From assembly GCA_030998015.1 (NCBI GenBank), contig JARWMV010000239.1, positions 1,302,001-1,366,000 of the forward strand: a stretch of 64,000 nt of DNA. The letters run 5' to 3'. How positions within the stretch are numbered: position 1 is the stretch's first letter; each line of letters opens with the position of its first letter. This stretch comes from Ceratorhiza oryzae-sativae (lineage: Eukaryota > Basidiomycota > Agaricomycetes > Cantharellales > Ceratobasidiaceae). Position numbers and translations under genes: made by a program. The notes under the pieces are model-generated. The model searched no databases. It saw nothing but the letters and a program-made list of their open reading frames with translations, and was not told where the DNA came from. Below, in pieces: positions 30,895-42,716 of this stretch.

Positions 30895-33441
30895 TGGACA
30901 TGTTCAGTGCCGTGTCCAGCCTTGTCTCGCCGTTTGTCGGCGGTGGCTCGTCCGGCGGCATGATCGACGGCATGAAGCTCGTCGTCCTCGGCGGCACCGT
31001 CGAGACCGCGCGCAGGGTGTCCAGCTCGGCCTGGAACTCGTTTGTCAACAGTGCGTCGCTCATTCGCCGCCCTCTGCGCTCTCGTGGCGAACATCACTGT
31101 GATGTTCGCTCCATAGCGTCATGTCTCAGGGCCCGCTCACTTACGCATCCGTCTCCCAGGCTTCTACCTCACCGCCAGGTTCAGCGAAGACGACTACCCC
31201 TATGACTGTGAGTCGTGTTTCCATTCACACCCCCAACCAACCCGGTGCTGATGCAATTCACTCGGTTCTCAGGGTTGATGCACTGGCAAGTCGACAGCGC
31301 CAGCCCCTGTCTCGTGCCCAGCCACTAATTTGCCGTTTCAGGTTGTGCAAGCAGCCCGCATGGGGTCGCAGTCGCGAGTTCGAGACCACGACCAGGTCCG
31401 TCTAGCCACACCACGCCGCAACCTCACCCTACTGACATCATCATGCCCACAGGACCAACGTTCCCGGCGCGATGAACTCGAGCTTTGGTGACGAGTTTGA
31501 CGACCTCGACGCAGACGAGGATGATGCGCCTGGGAAGCAAAAGATGCGTGTGGTATTCATGCCTACGTAAGCTTGCCACCGCATCCCTTTTGGCGCCTGC
31601 CATTCATATATCCAATCTAGGTTTGACACCACACACACCATCTACTACAAGGGCCACTGGCTCCGAGTCTGCCGTTCCCGCCAATCCTGCGGCGACGAGC
31701 TTCTCTCCATCTCGGTCGTCGCTCGCTCCAACAACATACTCAAGCAGCTCGTTCTCGAGGCAAAGCGCGAGTACGAACGCGATGCAGAGCATCGCGTACA
31801 AATATTCTTTGCAGATTCGGTGCGTCGCCGTCGTCGTCGTGATCGCTCCCGTCAAAACTCATCTCGGTCTGATGGTTCACAGCACGGCTCGTGGCGATGG
31901 ACCGATTCTAGGCAAAAGGTAGATTCCGTTTCATCTCCGCCACTCGCGATTCGGGTCTAACCGCCTGCGTCTTAGCGCCCGATGAGCTCCATCGTCCTCG
32001 CCCCTGGTGTCAAGGAGATGCTTCTTGCCGATACTCGCGACTTTCTCAAGAGCGAAAAGTGGTATGCCGATCGCGGAATTCCATTCCGACGAGGCTACCT
32101 TCTCCACGGTGTTCCCGGTCCGTACTCCAAACCCCAAGTACTCAAACCTCGCTGACACCACGTTTATATCCATCAGGCTCCGGCAAGTCTTCGCTCATCC
32201 ACGCGATCGCTGGTGAGCTGGCACTCGACATTTATGTCGTGTCCTTGTCGTCTAGTTGGATCAACGACGCGACGTTGACTGCGTTGATGGGCCGTGTCCC
32301 GGCTGTGAGTGTTTATTTGCATCGAGGTCATCGCGATCGCTGACGTGAGCAATCACATGCTAGCGATGCATTGTTTTGCTTGAGGATCTCGATGCGGCCT
32401 TTACTCGCTCCACGTCGCGAGACTCACAATCGACTGGTGCCCCAACGGCCGAGAAAAAGGATGAAAGCAGCAACAACAACAACAACGATTCGAATAACAA
32501 GGACGGAGAGAAGAAGCAAGAGGATGTCAACACCCTCAGCTTGAGTGGCCTGCTCAACGCTCTCGATGGTGTTGCCGCAAGCGAAGGCCGCATTCTCTTT
32601 GCGACCACGAATCACTTGGAGCGCCTCGATCCTGCGCTCTCTCGCCCGGGCCGCATGGATGTCTGGATCGAGTTCAAGCATGCGAGCAAGTGGCAGGCAG
32701 AACAGTTGTTTAACAACTTTTTCCCCGCCTCCTCGGCTGACAGCATCCCGCCTGGCCCTCCCCCGACCATCGAGGAGGAGAAGCGTGCGGCCGGAATCCC
32801 AGTCGATGACTGCGATTGCAAGTGCAAGCACCACTCGGAGGAGCACAAGGCCGCTGACGGCATGTCAACACCCACATTGACGGCGTCCAAGCCGCTCGAT
32901 GCCGCAACGCTTGCACAGCTCGCCAAGAAGTTCTCTGCGGCCATCCCAGAGGATGAGTTTTCGGTTGCGTCGCTTCAGGGCTGTGCGTTGTCTTTGCTGT
33001 GCTTGCTCGAACCCTAAAACTGACAGTTCCTTTCCAGACTTGCTGAAGAACAAGACGCGCCCACGCGCCGCTGCCGACGAGGCGGCTGCCTGGGTCATCT
33101 CTGAGCGCGAGCTCAAGGCTAGGCTCCAGCGTGAAAAGGAGGAGCGTGAAGCCAAGGAACGAGCCGAGCGTGAGAAGCGCCGCCGTGAGCGCGAAGAGAA
33201 GGAGCGCAAGGAGCGTGAAGAGGAGAGGGAACGCAAGCGCAAGGAAGAGCGTGAGCAGGAAAAGTTGGACCGCGAGGCCGAGGTCAAGGAGCGTGAACGC
33301 AAGGCCAAGGAAGATAAGGAGAAGGAAGAGAAAGCCAAGGCGAATGCTGTTGCTGAGGTCAACGCCATCTCGATCGACCCGCCAAAGGACACCAAGGATT
33401 CTTGGGTCTCGCTCGACGGCAAGCCACCAGCCTCGGCATGA
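30895..33441 (+). CDS. BCS1-type mitochondrial AAA ATPase
   Basis: An AAA ATPase of the BCS1 family; BCS1 itself inserts the Rieske protein into complex III, but fungi also have many BCS1-like paralogues of unknown target. Start MDMFSAVSSLVSPFVGGGSS; a membrane/targeting region precedes AWNSFVNSFYLTARFSEDDY. The BCS1 N domain reads WLCKQPAWGRSREFETTTR, ISVVARSNNILKQLVLEAK and DSRQKRPMSSIVLAPG. The AAA core has Walker A GVPGSGKSS (intron inside), Walker B CIVLLEDLDA, sensor-1-like ILFATTNHLERLDPALSRPG and RMDVWIEFKHA. Insertions are a low-complexity Asn/Lys-rich loop near 32465-32520 and a DDCDCKCKHH segment. The end is an unusual tail of about 100 residues of alternating E/R/K (33100-33350), predicted helix or coiled coil. 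The intron 31286-31341 uses a GC donor. The frame is intact throughout. Confidence 0.9.
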
Positions 33442-33777
33442 GCTTGATCATCCTACGACTCTCGTTCTAACGACTCTTGCATCTTGTTCTCTCATTAAAA
33501 GCGACTCTGGCTGTGGCTCCTCTGATAACCCCCATCTGTTCTTCTTTTATGACCTCACAATCGACAACAACTCGCAATCTCGCATCTGACTAGTTATTTT
33601 TTCTGTATCGTACGTACCCAAGGGGATGTTGATGCGCTTTGCAGCGTTGTGCTGAAAGCCGTCTTTGTGTATACTGTTCGTTTGTCATTCAGTTTTGTTG
33701 GCTAGGAATGCTGGGCGCATACAAGGGCCAAGTGCTCAATTAAAAAACGGAAAGGCTCCTTCGGGCAGTTCGGCAAG
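33442..33777. other. 3' region of the BCS1-like gene
   Basis: About 335 bp, T-rich at first (33480-33610), between the BCS1-like stop and the tRNA gene. No coding pattern. Confidence 0.45.
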
Positions 33778-33848
33778 TCCCGCTTAGCTCAGTGGTAGAG
33801 CGCGTCACTAGTAATGACGAGGCCGCTTGTTCGAGTCAGGCAGTGGGA
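33778..33848 (+). tRNA. tRNA-Thr (anticodon AGU)
   Basis: A complete 71-nt cloverleaf without intron. Acceptor stem TCCCGCT pairs with AGTGGGA (one G-U). D stem GCTC/GAGC with loop AGTGGTA. Anticodon stem CGTCA/TGACG with loop CTAGTAA, so the anticodon is AGT (read as IGU). Variable loop AGGCC, and T stem GCTTG/CAGGC with loop TTCGAGT. A box (TAGCTCAGTGG) and B box (GTTCGAGTC) are present, and a TTTT at 33854-33857 just downstream would terminate Pol III. Confidence 0.93.
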
Positions 33849-36800
33849 AGATGTTTTGGATCACTGATGCGAACCGAATTGCTACTGGTTCCCGGAGGTA
33901 TCAATCGAGACTCGTTTAGGTGACCCTGACGAAACTTCCTAAATTTAGGTTCATCGCTCACGATTCCACCTTGCTTGCTAAATCCCTCATCTCATAGTTG
34001 TGTCAGATATAAAAAAAACGAGCACAAGTCGTAAGCAGCAGTATTTTAGGCGAGTAAATAAGCTCAAGCTGCTTCAAATCCAAGCCTCTTTTTGCTTGGA
34101 CCTGCTTGGGCCATGCAGGCACTTGGTTAAGTTCCCAAAGCGTTTGTGATTTGCATGCAAAGGAGTCGAAAGAAGCATATACAGGCGTCGCGCTTCAAAT
34201 CCCATTAGCCAAATCTTTGTCTTGTTCTGGTGCGCAGCGAGAATCGAGGTGAAATAAAATAATGGAAAAAGCGAAGAAAACACAGAGAAAGTATTAGGAG
34301 AGTCTGGGCATAGTCTGTAGTTTGCGTGAACCATATGCTTTGCAAGCTCGTCGCGGCCGACTTGCATGGATCTGGTGGCACATCAATAGTCCCAGCCACC
34401 TTCATGGTCAAGCTTGGGGTGTTGGCGGCTGGTCCCAGAACATCCCATCCCGACCCTATCTACATAGGTGTGCTTGGCCCCAGGGTGTAGGGCCCATCCT
34501 AATCCGACTCATCGAGAATGCCTAGGTGAACGCTGGCCCAGGATATGCTTCCGGCCGATGTGTCGGGGTCGACCCGAGTGCTGCGCTGAAGAGGTTAATT
34601 TCCTAATCCTGGCACTCGACCAATAGCTAGGGGATTCCAAGCAGGATGTGAAGGTCCAGGTGTGATGCTGGGTTCCAGAGGTTAGCGCAACCACGAGACT
34701 TATGTATGAGCACGACTGCAGGTGCTGCTAGCTTTCATGGAATAGTCATGGTGGCCGCCTTACTTTTCCCTGATGCGAGCCCTCGTGGCTAGTGGGCGGA
34801 GATTTCTAGGCGCGAAAATATGGGAATGAACGGGAGATCAATAGAAGCTAAATAGAACTTACTGTAAGCCCAGAGGGTTCGAGTCAGGGAGCTATTGTAG
34901 CAAAAGCCATCCCATGCGTTCATCTGAAACAAGGTCAGTCATCACAGCAAAGAGATAGCTTACTAGCTATTGGCAGCAGCCAGCCGAATAGCAGACGTAC
35001 TGGTGCGGGATGGGTGAGTATGTCAAAGGCTGGTAGCAGGGGTGGTGGTGGGCGAGTTGAGCAGGGGCTCGCCCAGAGGGGTCTGCCAAATATCCCATTC
35101 GGCTGCCCTGTGGACAGACCCAAGGCCAGCGGGAAAACTGAGTGAACGGAGCAGTCGGTGAATTGGTATCCCCAGCAAGGATGGCGCTCCCGTTTCAACC
35201 CCCTGCACGGACGCATTGGACCTCAGAGGGGGATACACCTGGGGTGACAGAAAGCCAGGGGGAATGGTCTACATGCGGTCCCCCCTCGCGAAATATGACC
35301 AGCTGTTGGAACGTATTTTCCCTGAATCAAAACGTCGAGGGACACTGGAGACAAAGGCGCACATAGGCTATGATCGACCGATGTCCATCGATGACGCCAC
35401 CAAGAGCAAGGCGGCGGGTGTTCTGGATATAAACTGGGAGAAAAGAAGCCCCGCAGGTCGGGCGGGACACGAGTCTTGCCTCACAAGATGGCCGCTCTTG
35501 GGACTGGATGCAGAGCAAACGCCGGTGACAGATATAGTCTGCGTTTTGTTCGACAGAGTCCAAGCCGATGGTACCATGGAGTTAGTAGGATGTGCGAAGG
35601 AACATCAAACGCGCTCGTGCCTATCCATAGAATTTCATCATTATCTGCGGACCTATAATCCTCTAGAGTCACAAATGGTGACGCGACGTCTGTCCATTTT
35701 TTTGACCATTCGCTGGATCCGCGGTATAGGGGTGCTCTTGAGCATTAGCCTGGGCTGCCGTCTTGGCTTTAGCGGTCTGTTTGAAAATGCATTTCTTTAT
35801 GCACAATGGAACCAGGCTCGAAGCGGCGTGTATGCATGCTGCATCATACAGGTTTTGAACATTTTGGAACCGAGGGAAGAGGAGTAAACAAGAATACACA
35901 GACCCCGACGCTAAGTTTTGTAGAGGATGTACCCACTGAACGCGTAGCACAGGGACATATAGCTGCTTAAGCGTGGCACAAGGGACGAATGAGTGGACGT
36001 TGGTGCTTGACACTCCAAAAATGGGGGTGGTTCGACGGATAGGGCTATCGATAACACAAGCACTGCGCAAGGGACCCTGGTTGGCTGGTGCCGCCTCGAA
36101 AGTACAGCACATTTGCGTTTCAAACCATAAAAATAGGCCAGTGCTGGTGGTGTATAAAGAAAGGCCATCTGGCTGGAGCGGGGGAAACTCAACCACCACC
36201 TGAATGAAACCCTCGGTTCGCTATATCTGCCGACTGAGATGTGCGAGCGCGCAGCAATAAAGTAGACATATTTGCTGGTCTCCGATAGAATAGATAATAA
36301 TAATAAAATGGAGGTAGGAGGTGAGGAATGTTAGACGTCACTACGAGATGAGTGAAGATCAACCAGGTCATATTACTCCTGCATCGGGAAGCGAGATGTT
36401 GCCTAATCACAGGCATTTCACGACTAGAAAAATTGGTTTCGACTTCGGTTGCGGCGGATTAAACGAGTACTGAGGAAGGTCAAGGCACATACGATGTGTG
36501 ACTGACCCAACCACGGAGCTCACTTCTTTCCGGTTGGCTTCGTCTTGTGCATCACGCCAGTTATATGTATGCGACAACTCAGGGGAGTTCTGCTTGTCTC
36601 TTCTGGAATCCGGGCCTTTAGGTTATATGTTTCGATGCCTAAACGATCCTATCCAGCCTTTCTCTTCTCATCCATCGCGGTCAGCTGTCCTTGACCAAAA
36701 GTTGGTTTGCTAGTTAGAACCCCGGTTCCAGCTCGGCTGAACGAACTCTCACTAGAATGAGTTAACAGGTGCTACTGATGCTCGATTAGGTTAACCAGAC

Positions 36801-39158
36801 ACAGTGTTCTGACTGGCTTTAACTAGCAAGTCAGCTTTTAGCTGAATCTGTGCTCACGAGCAGTCAGGTCCAGCGGCGACCATAGGTTCTATGCCCAGCA
36901 CTCAAAGACCCGCCCATAATAGGCACTCCAACTTATTTAAAGTTATTTTGTTACAGGGAGTGCGAGCGCATGAGGTTGGACGACGACCACTTCTGAGCCC
37001 CGGCGAGTGTGTTGAATAAACGCGCAGTAGACTATATAGATTAAACGGAGGAATACAGTACAAACCTTTATACATATGTGCTTATATAATATGCAATGTC
37101 CATATAGCTATACTACTGTAGATAAGATACGAGGCAATACATCAAGCATGAACAGCTACCCAGCACAGATCGCGGTGGCGCGTAAGCGCCATCATCATAG
37201 CCACAGCTGGCTGTGTGTCAGTCAGCGAGTCTTATTGTGCGTACAGACAACAGAGTGGATCGATCTGTTGCTATCAATATCGAGTGGTTATGGCCTTTCA
37301 ACTCAACTAGTGTCCCTGTGGGTGCCGAACCTAGCTCTTGCTCTGTCGACATGAGCAAATTTGGCATTATTTTTGAGTCGTCTGTTGGCTCTGGCTGAGA
37401 TAAAGGCCCCTCTGGGCCTGAAAACGTCGTCATCTGCTTGGTGTTTAGCGGGTCTGGTCGCTCTACCACTTGATTCAGCGAGTGCTACAGTGGATATATA
37501 TTGGAGCACCACGGGATACCATTAAGGGAATATAAACAACAGCGCTCCTCGTTCGAGTAAGTATATTGTGGCTCGGTACATATATTAATAGATAGCAAAG
37601 TCGGGAGTGGATAGATTTTCTGCTTAACGTATCACAATTTCACAAAGTTTTGTATGCGCAGTCTATAATGCTTCAAGAGTGGAGATAAATACAGATAAGC
37701 CCCTATCTATCATTAAGCAAAAGGCCCAACCGTGATGTAATGATTAAGCTAAGCGCTTGAACATAGTCCAGGAAATATAATAGAGAGTAGTGAGTTGATA
37801 AAAGTGGCCCTGTTGGCAATAGTTTAGATAGGACGGATGCGCCGTAACGAGGCTAGAGCTTTTTAGGGGTGATATTGCGAATGTTAGCAAATAGGAGGGA
37901 CGGAAGAGACAAGGAAGAAATCGTGGAGCTCACGTTGGGCAGGGCCAATGTGATGTACAGGGGTACATCGCGCTAAGCGCGGAAAGGCAGCGCGGAGTGC
38001 GGTGGCTCCGAGCCACGCGACATCCGATGCGGCATACACGGTTTTACCCCGACACAGTCCCTATGGGCGAGCAGCCGATGTCCCTAACTCGCGCGGGCGC
38101 CGTAGCGCCAGGACCAAGCGCTCAGCCCGGCGGACACACGTGCTTCTCGGGGATTTAACGAAGCTGGCCGCCCACAATGGAGGAATCTAAACGGAGGGAA
38201 ATAAGAGTCAGATACGGAAGACAGGAGGATGTGGAAGACCAGCTTACATCCCCAGCGGTCGCTGAATGCTAAAACATCCGCGAAGATTAGGCACTGGATA
38301 AGGCATTGGGTCGCGCTAGGGCGAGAGTTGCGGGTCTAGGACGCGGCTAGCTATCAAAGATGGTCAGCTGACAGCTGACAGCACCAGAGAGGAACATACG
38401 CATGTAGGGTGACCCATGGATATTAATGTGAGAATGGGCAAGGAGGAGAGGGTGGTAACCACCCGAAATGTGAGGTAGGCAAGCGTGTAGGAGGGGTGGT
38501 TAAGGATGAGTCGCTGCGTGAGAGGATGGGCCATTGTATACCTCCCAAGGTCTATCTGAAGCCAAGCAGGTGCACATAAAGGACTCACGTGAGCGCGGTC
38601 AAGTGTGCGAGCGGTTGAAGCGAGGCCCTGGTAGCCAGCCTCACCCGGCTACTCTGGAATCGTCCCCAATGTTCTAGAACTATTTAATAATGTTATCGCA
38701 TTTCGTCCAGCTACTGCAATGAATGCAACCTCTATATGTGCACAGCCTTTGACGACGTTACTCGTCGGCGCATGTCAGCAATAGACAACCCCTATTAATA
38801 CGCATATATACCAATTATGCGTCTCGCCCCAATCGTCTGGCGCAGGCAGATAGATGAGATGAGATTTTTAACAGGTTATTCTCACCGCCGGAAGCTATGC
38901 TTCCACTAGTATAGCAATTCGCCCGCCTTCCTCAACAAAACCAAGCGCAAGGCAGAGGAATGGTTTGGAATCCAAGCAACAGCACCATCTCCCAGCATAC
39001 GCATATATGAACAATTTATCCAAACTCAGACCGTTTCCATGCCTCAAGATAGTTAAATTCTGAACAAGTTATACAAAACCATATCAAACGACTGTCCATG
39101 CCATCCTATAATATACACTGAACTACGCTCAACCTTGCGAATGAACTAACGGTTCAGC
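33849..39158. other. 5.3-kb gene-poor region
   Basis: The longest stretch in the window without a recognisable gene. The largest frame (35216-35887, plus, 223 codons) has no family signature and is crossed by competing frames. A GGGTTCGAGTCAGGGA at about 34876 resembles a tRNA B box but has no cloverleaf. Four small perfect hairpins cluster at 37952-38109. No long direct repeats, LTR pair, reverse transcriptase or transposase motif were seen. It could be decayed mobile DNA, regulatory sequence or an unrecognised lncRNA. Confidence 0.35.
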
Positions 39159-40302
39159 TCAGCATTTGACACCGCGGTAGGTTCTAATTTGGGTCTTGAT
39201 ACGCTTGATCTGGCCTTTCGTGAACTAAGTAAACGTTTCATGTTTGTCAGATTGGCACTCGGTAAGAGAGAATGAAAACCAACCTCGTTGAGGCATGCAT
39301 CATCGGAGTAGTCCATAAAGTTGTGGATCCTGAGTAATGCACTTTCAATCATCCCACCCTCGGGCAAAAAGTATTTCGAACACTTACGGGTCCTTTCCTG
39401 GCTGCTTTGGGCATGTGTCACGCCCATAATCACACCCGGACGCGGCCGACTTCTCTTGAGGCGTATCGTCGACGTAATCTCCAGGTCCAGAGCACGACTC
39501 GCCCTGGAATGGGTGGTACAGGCCCAACCAATGACCGAGCTCATGCGTAAAAGTCTTTCCTTGATTGTACGGTGCCATAGACCCGCCAGGGAGAGTTGAA
39601 TACCTAATCACCACGCCATCGTCTTGGGGGTTACCCGCATAATCACTAGGGAATGTTGCATAACCGAGCAGGGGGTCGTCTCCGAAGCCAACAGTGTACA
39701 CGTTGACGTCAGCTGGGCCACCTTTGCGAAGGGCCTTTTTCATCGCATCTTGTGCAGGCGTCCCACTGGTAGCATTATGGAACCAGAACCTATTCAGCTT
39801 GGTTAGATGCGCGCCAAGGCCTAGAGGGGAAACAAGATAGGACGCACGGTTTAACAACGCGGTTGATTTTCACCAGTTTGAGCTGAATGCCGGTCTTGGA
39901 GTAGTCCTTGTTGGTTTGTGCGATGTTGGCCCGGATCTGCGAGTCGGGTGTGTTGCCTTGCTTGAGCGCTATGGGAGTAGATGGGTTAATTCGGATTACC
40001 ACGCAGACAAAGAAACGATGCATACATTTGCCAGAACTAATGACATTCCAGTAGACATTGAGGACAACCTTGCCCTTCGACTTGGCCTCAGCTTCGAGAC
40101 CGGAGGTTTCCACTTTGTTTGCCTCAAAGTGTGCTTCAGCCTTTGCAATATCGTCGGCACTGGAGATACCCTCAATGGATAGAGCAAAACGGAGAGTCGG
40201 ATGGCCTTACCTGGGCTGGTTTCCACATTTCTGCTGCCCAGAGACGGCCAAGGCGACACTGAGCCCAAAGGCTAGAGTTGGGAACAACGAAGAGAAACGC
40301 AT
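39159..40302 (-). CDS. Secreted M43 (pappalysin/cytophagalysin-type) metalloprotease
   Basis: An extracellular zinc endopeptidase of MEROPS family M43. ATG at 40302; the signal peptide MRFSSLFPTLAFGLSVALAV ends near SGQQKCG. A prodomain (ISSADDIAKAEAHFEANK) follows, then VVLNVYWNVISSGK, DSQIRANIAQTNKDYSKTGI and FWFHNATSG. The catalytic part reads DVNVYTVGFGDDPLLGYATF, GVVIRYSTLPGG and the zinc motif HELGHWLGLYH (HExxHxxGxxH). Disulphide-type cysteines (GESCSGPGDYVDDTPQE, SGCDYGRDTCP) and the Met-turn NFMDYSDDACLNE complete it; the end is FTKGQIKRIKTQIRTYRGVK and C, stop TGA 39159-39161. Introns are short GT-AG. All residues needed for activity are present. Such proteases are often expanded in plant-associated and saprotrophic fungi (family knowledge). 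Confidence 0.93.
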
Positions 40303-41679
40303 GTTGTCGAGAGCCAGCTGTTGATGCTTTGAACCGTGAGCAACTACCTCTTTTTATATGGCAATTGACTACTCACGGTATTTGTTTCTCTTCGGGGGGG
40401 CTGTTCCTTTTCGGCCAACGTGATTTTTCGCATAGCCTGGCAAGCAAAATGTTGAGCCTGATCGGGGTTAACATTGCAGGGTGGCTACCATCGCATGGAT
40501 TCCAGCACGCCAAGCCTAATACAAGCGCCCCCTGCCCAGTATGTTTCCGGATGTCAGTTCCAAGTTTGACCAAAAGATCTTCCCAATGCAGTGCTTGGAA
40601 TATTCAAATATATCTGTTTCTCACACGGGTTGGCCAGGAGCATGTGCTACGATTCTCGGCTAAGAACACTGCGGTTGTCATTTAAATGTAATCGCAAGTG
40701 TTGGTACCTGGATTTAGGAAATATTTATAGGCGCTCAATAGTAGTCCACCGCTTCTGTCTCACCTGAGTATAATTGCAGCTTCGCAAGGCCGAGCCTTAC
40801 ATATGGCATGGGCGCCAAAGAGATCTCTTGCAGGGATCTACCTTCAGCCTCATTCAGGACCCCGAGAGTGGTGGTGGGTACAAATAGAACTGAGGAGCGA
40901 GCAGAGAGCCGCACAAATTCTCGGCGGCAAAGGGGGCGTAAACGTCCAGGCTGTGTCCTCTGGTAAACGTTTAGATAGTAGCACTCAGGGGTATGGTATC
41001 CGAACTTGAGCAGTTTCGTCCCCTCGGGGTGAAGTACAATAGAGGGGTTGAAAGGTCGAGGCTTGATCGTAGTGGTCACAGGTCAGAAATCAGGCGCCTT
41101 GTTCCCAATATGTTGATGGCATAAGTCCATTGGCACATATTGACGGCCCAGCAATGTCATCAACTTGATCGAACAGCTTGGAAGCACCGCAAACTTTGGG
41201 GAGCACTCGATCGCTGGGGTTGAATCGAGTTTAGTCCAGGGGAGGCGTCGATAATTTTAGCAGCTGGCAAATTCAGAATCGTGGAAAGCATTGTCCTATC
41301 TCAAAAGCTAGTCTGTTTAACTGAATTCTCTAGATTACGTTTTCAAGATTTGATGTCCAGTGATCCCCGTTGCCGACAGCATAGATTCAGGAAAGGCAAA
41401 CTGTACACTATGTCGTAGTCCGCAACAGTTTTTATCTCACTCGATAGAGCAAAAAATATATAGTTATGCTTGGCAGTTGTCTACGAGCAAAATATCTTAG
41501 TTTTGCTATCATATTATGTGCATGCCAGTGATGAATCTATGTCTTAGCCACACAGCTCTGGGACAGCGAAATTACAAGCGAATCAAAAGGGAGCGAATTC
41601 ATCCCATACATTACTTCACCCTATTTTAACCCCCCTTCCTCAACCTATGCCTTTCCTCTAGGATGTCATTACATACATA
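40303..41679. other. 1.4-kb intergenic region
   Basis: Upstream of the M43 protease and downstream of YIP1, both minus strand. A minus-strand frame of 114 codons (40735-41079, MTTTIKPRPFNPSIVLHPEG) is open but matches no family I know; it is left uncalled. AT-rich sequence at 41440-41660 probably belongs to the YIP1 3' region. Confidence 0.4.
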
Positions 41680-42620
41680 CTACTTGCCTCCGGTGACGTT
41701 GAATACCGAGAACAAGGCGAAGCAACCGTAGAGAAGTCCGACGGGATATGCTACCAGTAGCCTTTGGTCGGACATACGAAGAACTGCGACAAAGATCCCT
41801 GATGCTGCATACGTGCACCATATCACGGAGAGAATGGAGAGAAGGTACCCGAGCGTCCCGCTGCAGACCAATTTTTGTTTAGTTTTGGCGCAAAGGGAGA
41901 ATGTATGATTGGCAACTTACTCGAGGCTCAGCCCTACGCTCAGCGCGCCAATTCCAACCATAGGCAACAGACAGTAGCCTAAAACACTGGCAACGCGGTA
42001 TGCGTCAATTCCTGATTCGGACATTAGGTTGAGGAGGGTGTAAAGTGAGCCAGAACCAAAGACTGCCACGCCGTAGATGTAGCCGAACTGAGGACGGCCG
42101 GACTAATACATTGATAGGTCAAGGCGAGTTACGTGCCATGTTTGGATAACGCACCATTAAGAGAAATGTGCCGAGTGTAAGAAGGATAATGAGCGGGCCG
42201 GCGAGATCAGCATCGTCCATAATATGCTCGTCCACTTGACCAAAAGGATTGAGAACTGCGAGAGATTTGGCTTGGATATGCGAAAGATTCACCCCAAGCT
42301 CTGTAAAGTCGTCAGCCCAATCGAGTGATAGCCTGCGACAGTGTCATACCCTCGAGTAACGGTGGCTCCCCTTCGAACCCGCCTGTGCCAAACGCGCTGA
42401 GCCATCCTCCAGCTGGCTGAATATTTCCTCCAAAATTCGGGGCGCCTCCACCAGGGCCGACTCCGGGGGCGACGTTTCCCTCGAGGCTGGGTCTCGTGCC
42501 GGTGTAGAATGCGGCCGAGGGATCGACCCCGGGGGAGCCAGAGTAGAACTGGAGGTCTGGTTGCTGGGCGTAGTAGCCGCCGTACTGGGCTTGCTGCTGT
42601 TGCTGGTCGAAGAGTGCCAT
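41680..42620 (-). CDS. YIP1: YIP1-family Golgi/ER transport protein (YIPF5/Yip1p-like)
   Basis: A five-helix membrane protein that binds Rab/Ypt GTPases and helps ER-to-Golgi vesicle formation. Start at 42620 (MALFDQQQQQAQYGGYYAQQ, with Q and G/P-rich cytosolic N-terminus of about 100 residues). After the intron with donor GTATGA: ELGVNLSHIQAKSLAVLNPF, then HIMDDADLAGPLIILLTLG, carrying the family's D-L-x-GP motif. Next come RPQFGYIYGVAVFGSGSLYT, YRVASVLGYCLLPMVGIGAL (the GYxxLP motif), LLSILSVIWCTYAASGIFVA and LLYGCFALFSVFNVTGGK, stop at 41680. Length and motifs fit the family. The start codon lies 97 bp from the start of NSA2 on the other strand. Confidence 0.92.
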
Positions 42621-42716
42621 AAGACTGCGAGAGAGAGACACGTCGCGTCACGTGGGATTAGCTAATATCACGAGCGCCGAGCAGTGATTGGAAATGAAAT
42701 TCTAACCTCCTCTGCC
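42621..42716. promoter_or_regulatory. Short bidirectional promoter, YIP1 / NSA2
   Basis: Only 96 bp separate the two divergent start codons, so both core promoters and leaders must overlap here or extend into the neighbouring genes. No TATA box is obvious. Confidence 0.6.

Noticed and set aside
33131..33589. A 152-codon Arg-rich plus-strand frame.
   Set aside because: It is a shifted frame of the charged tail of the BCS1-like ATPase.
34876..34891. Possible second tRNA gene near a B-box match.
   Set aside because: No acceptor, D or anticodon stem can be formed around it.
35216..35887. A 223-codon plus-strand frame in the gene-poor block.
   Set aside because: No family match or splice partner; overlapped by open minus-strand frames. 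Left as a possible relic only.
36717..37540. Possible solo LTR (a TGTTGAATAA-like start near 37010 and a CAACA-like end near 37540).
   Set aside because: No second copy, target-site duplication or primer-binding site could be found by eye.
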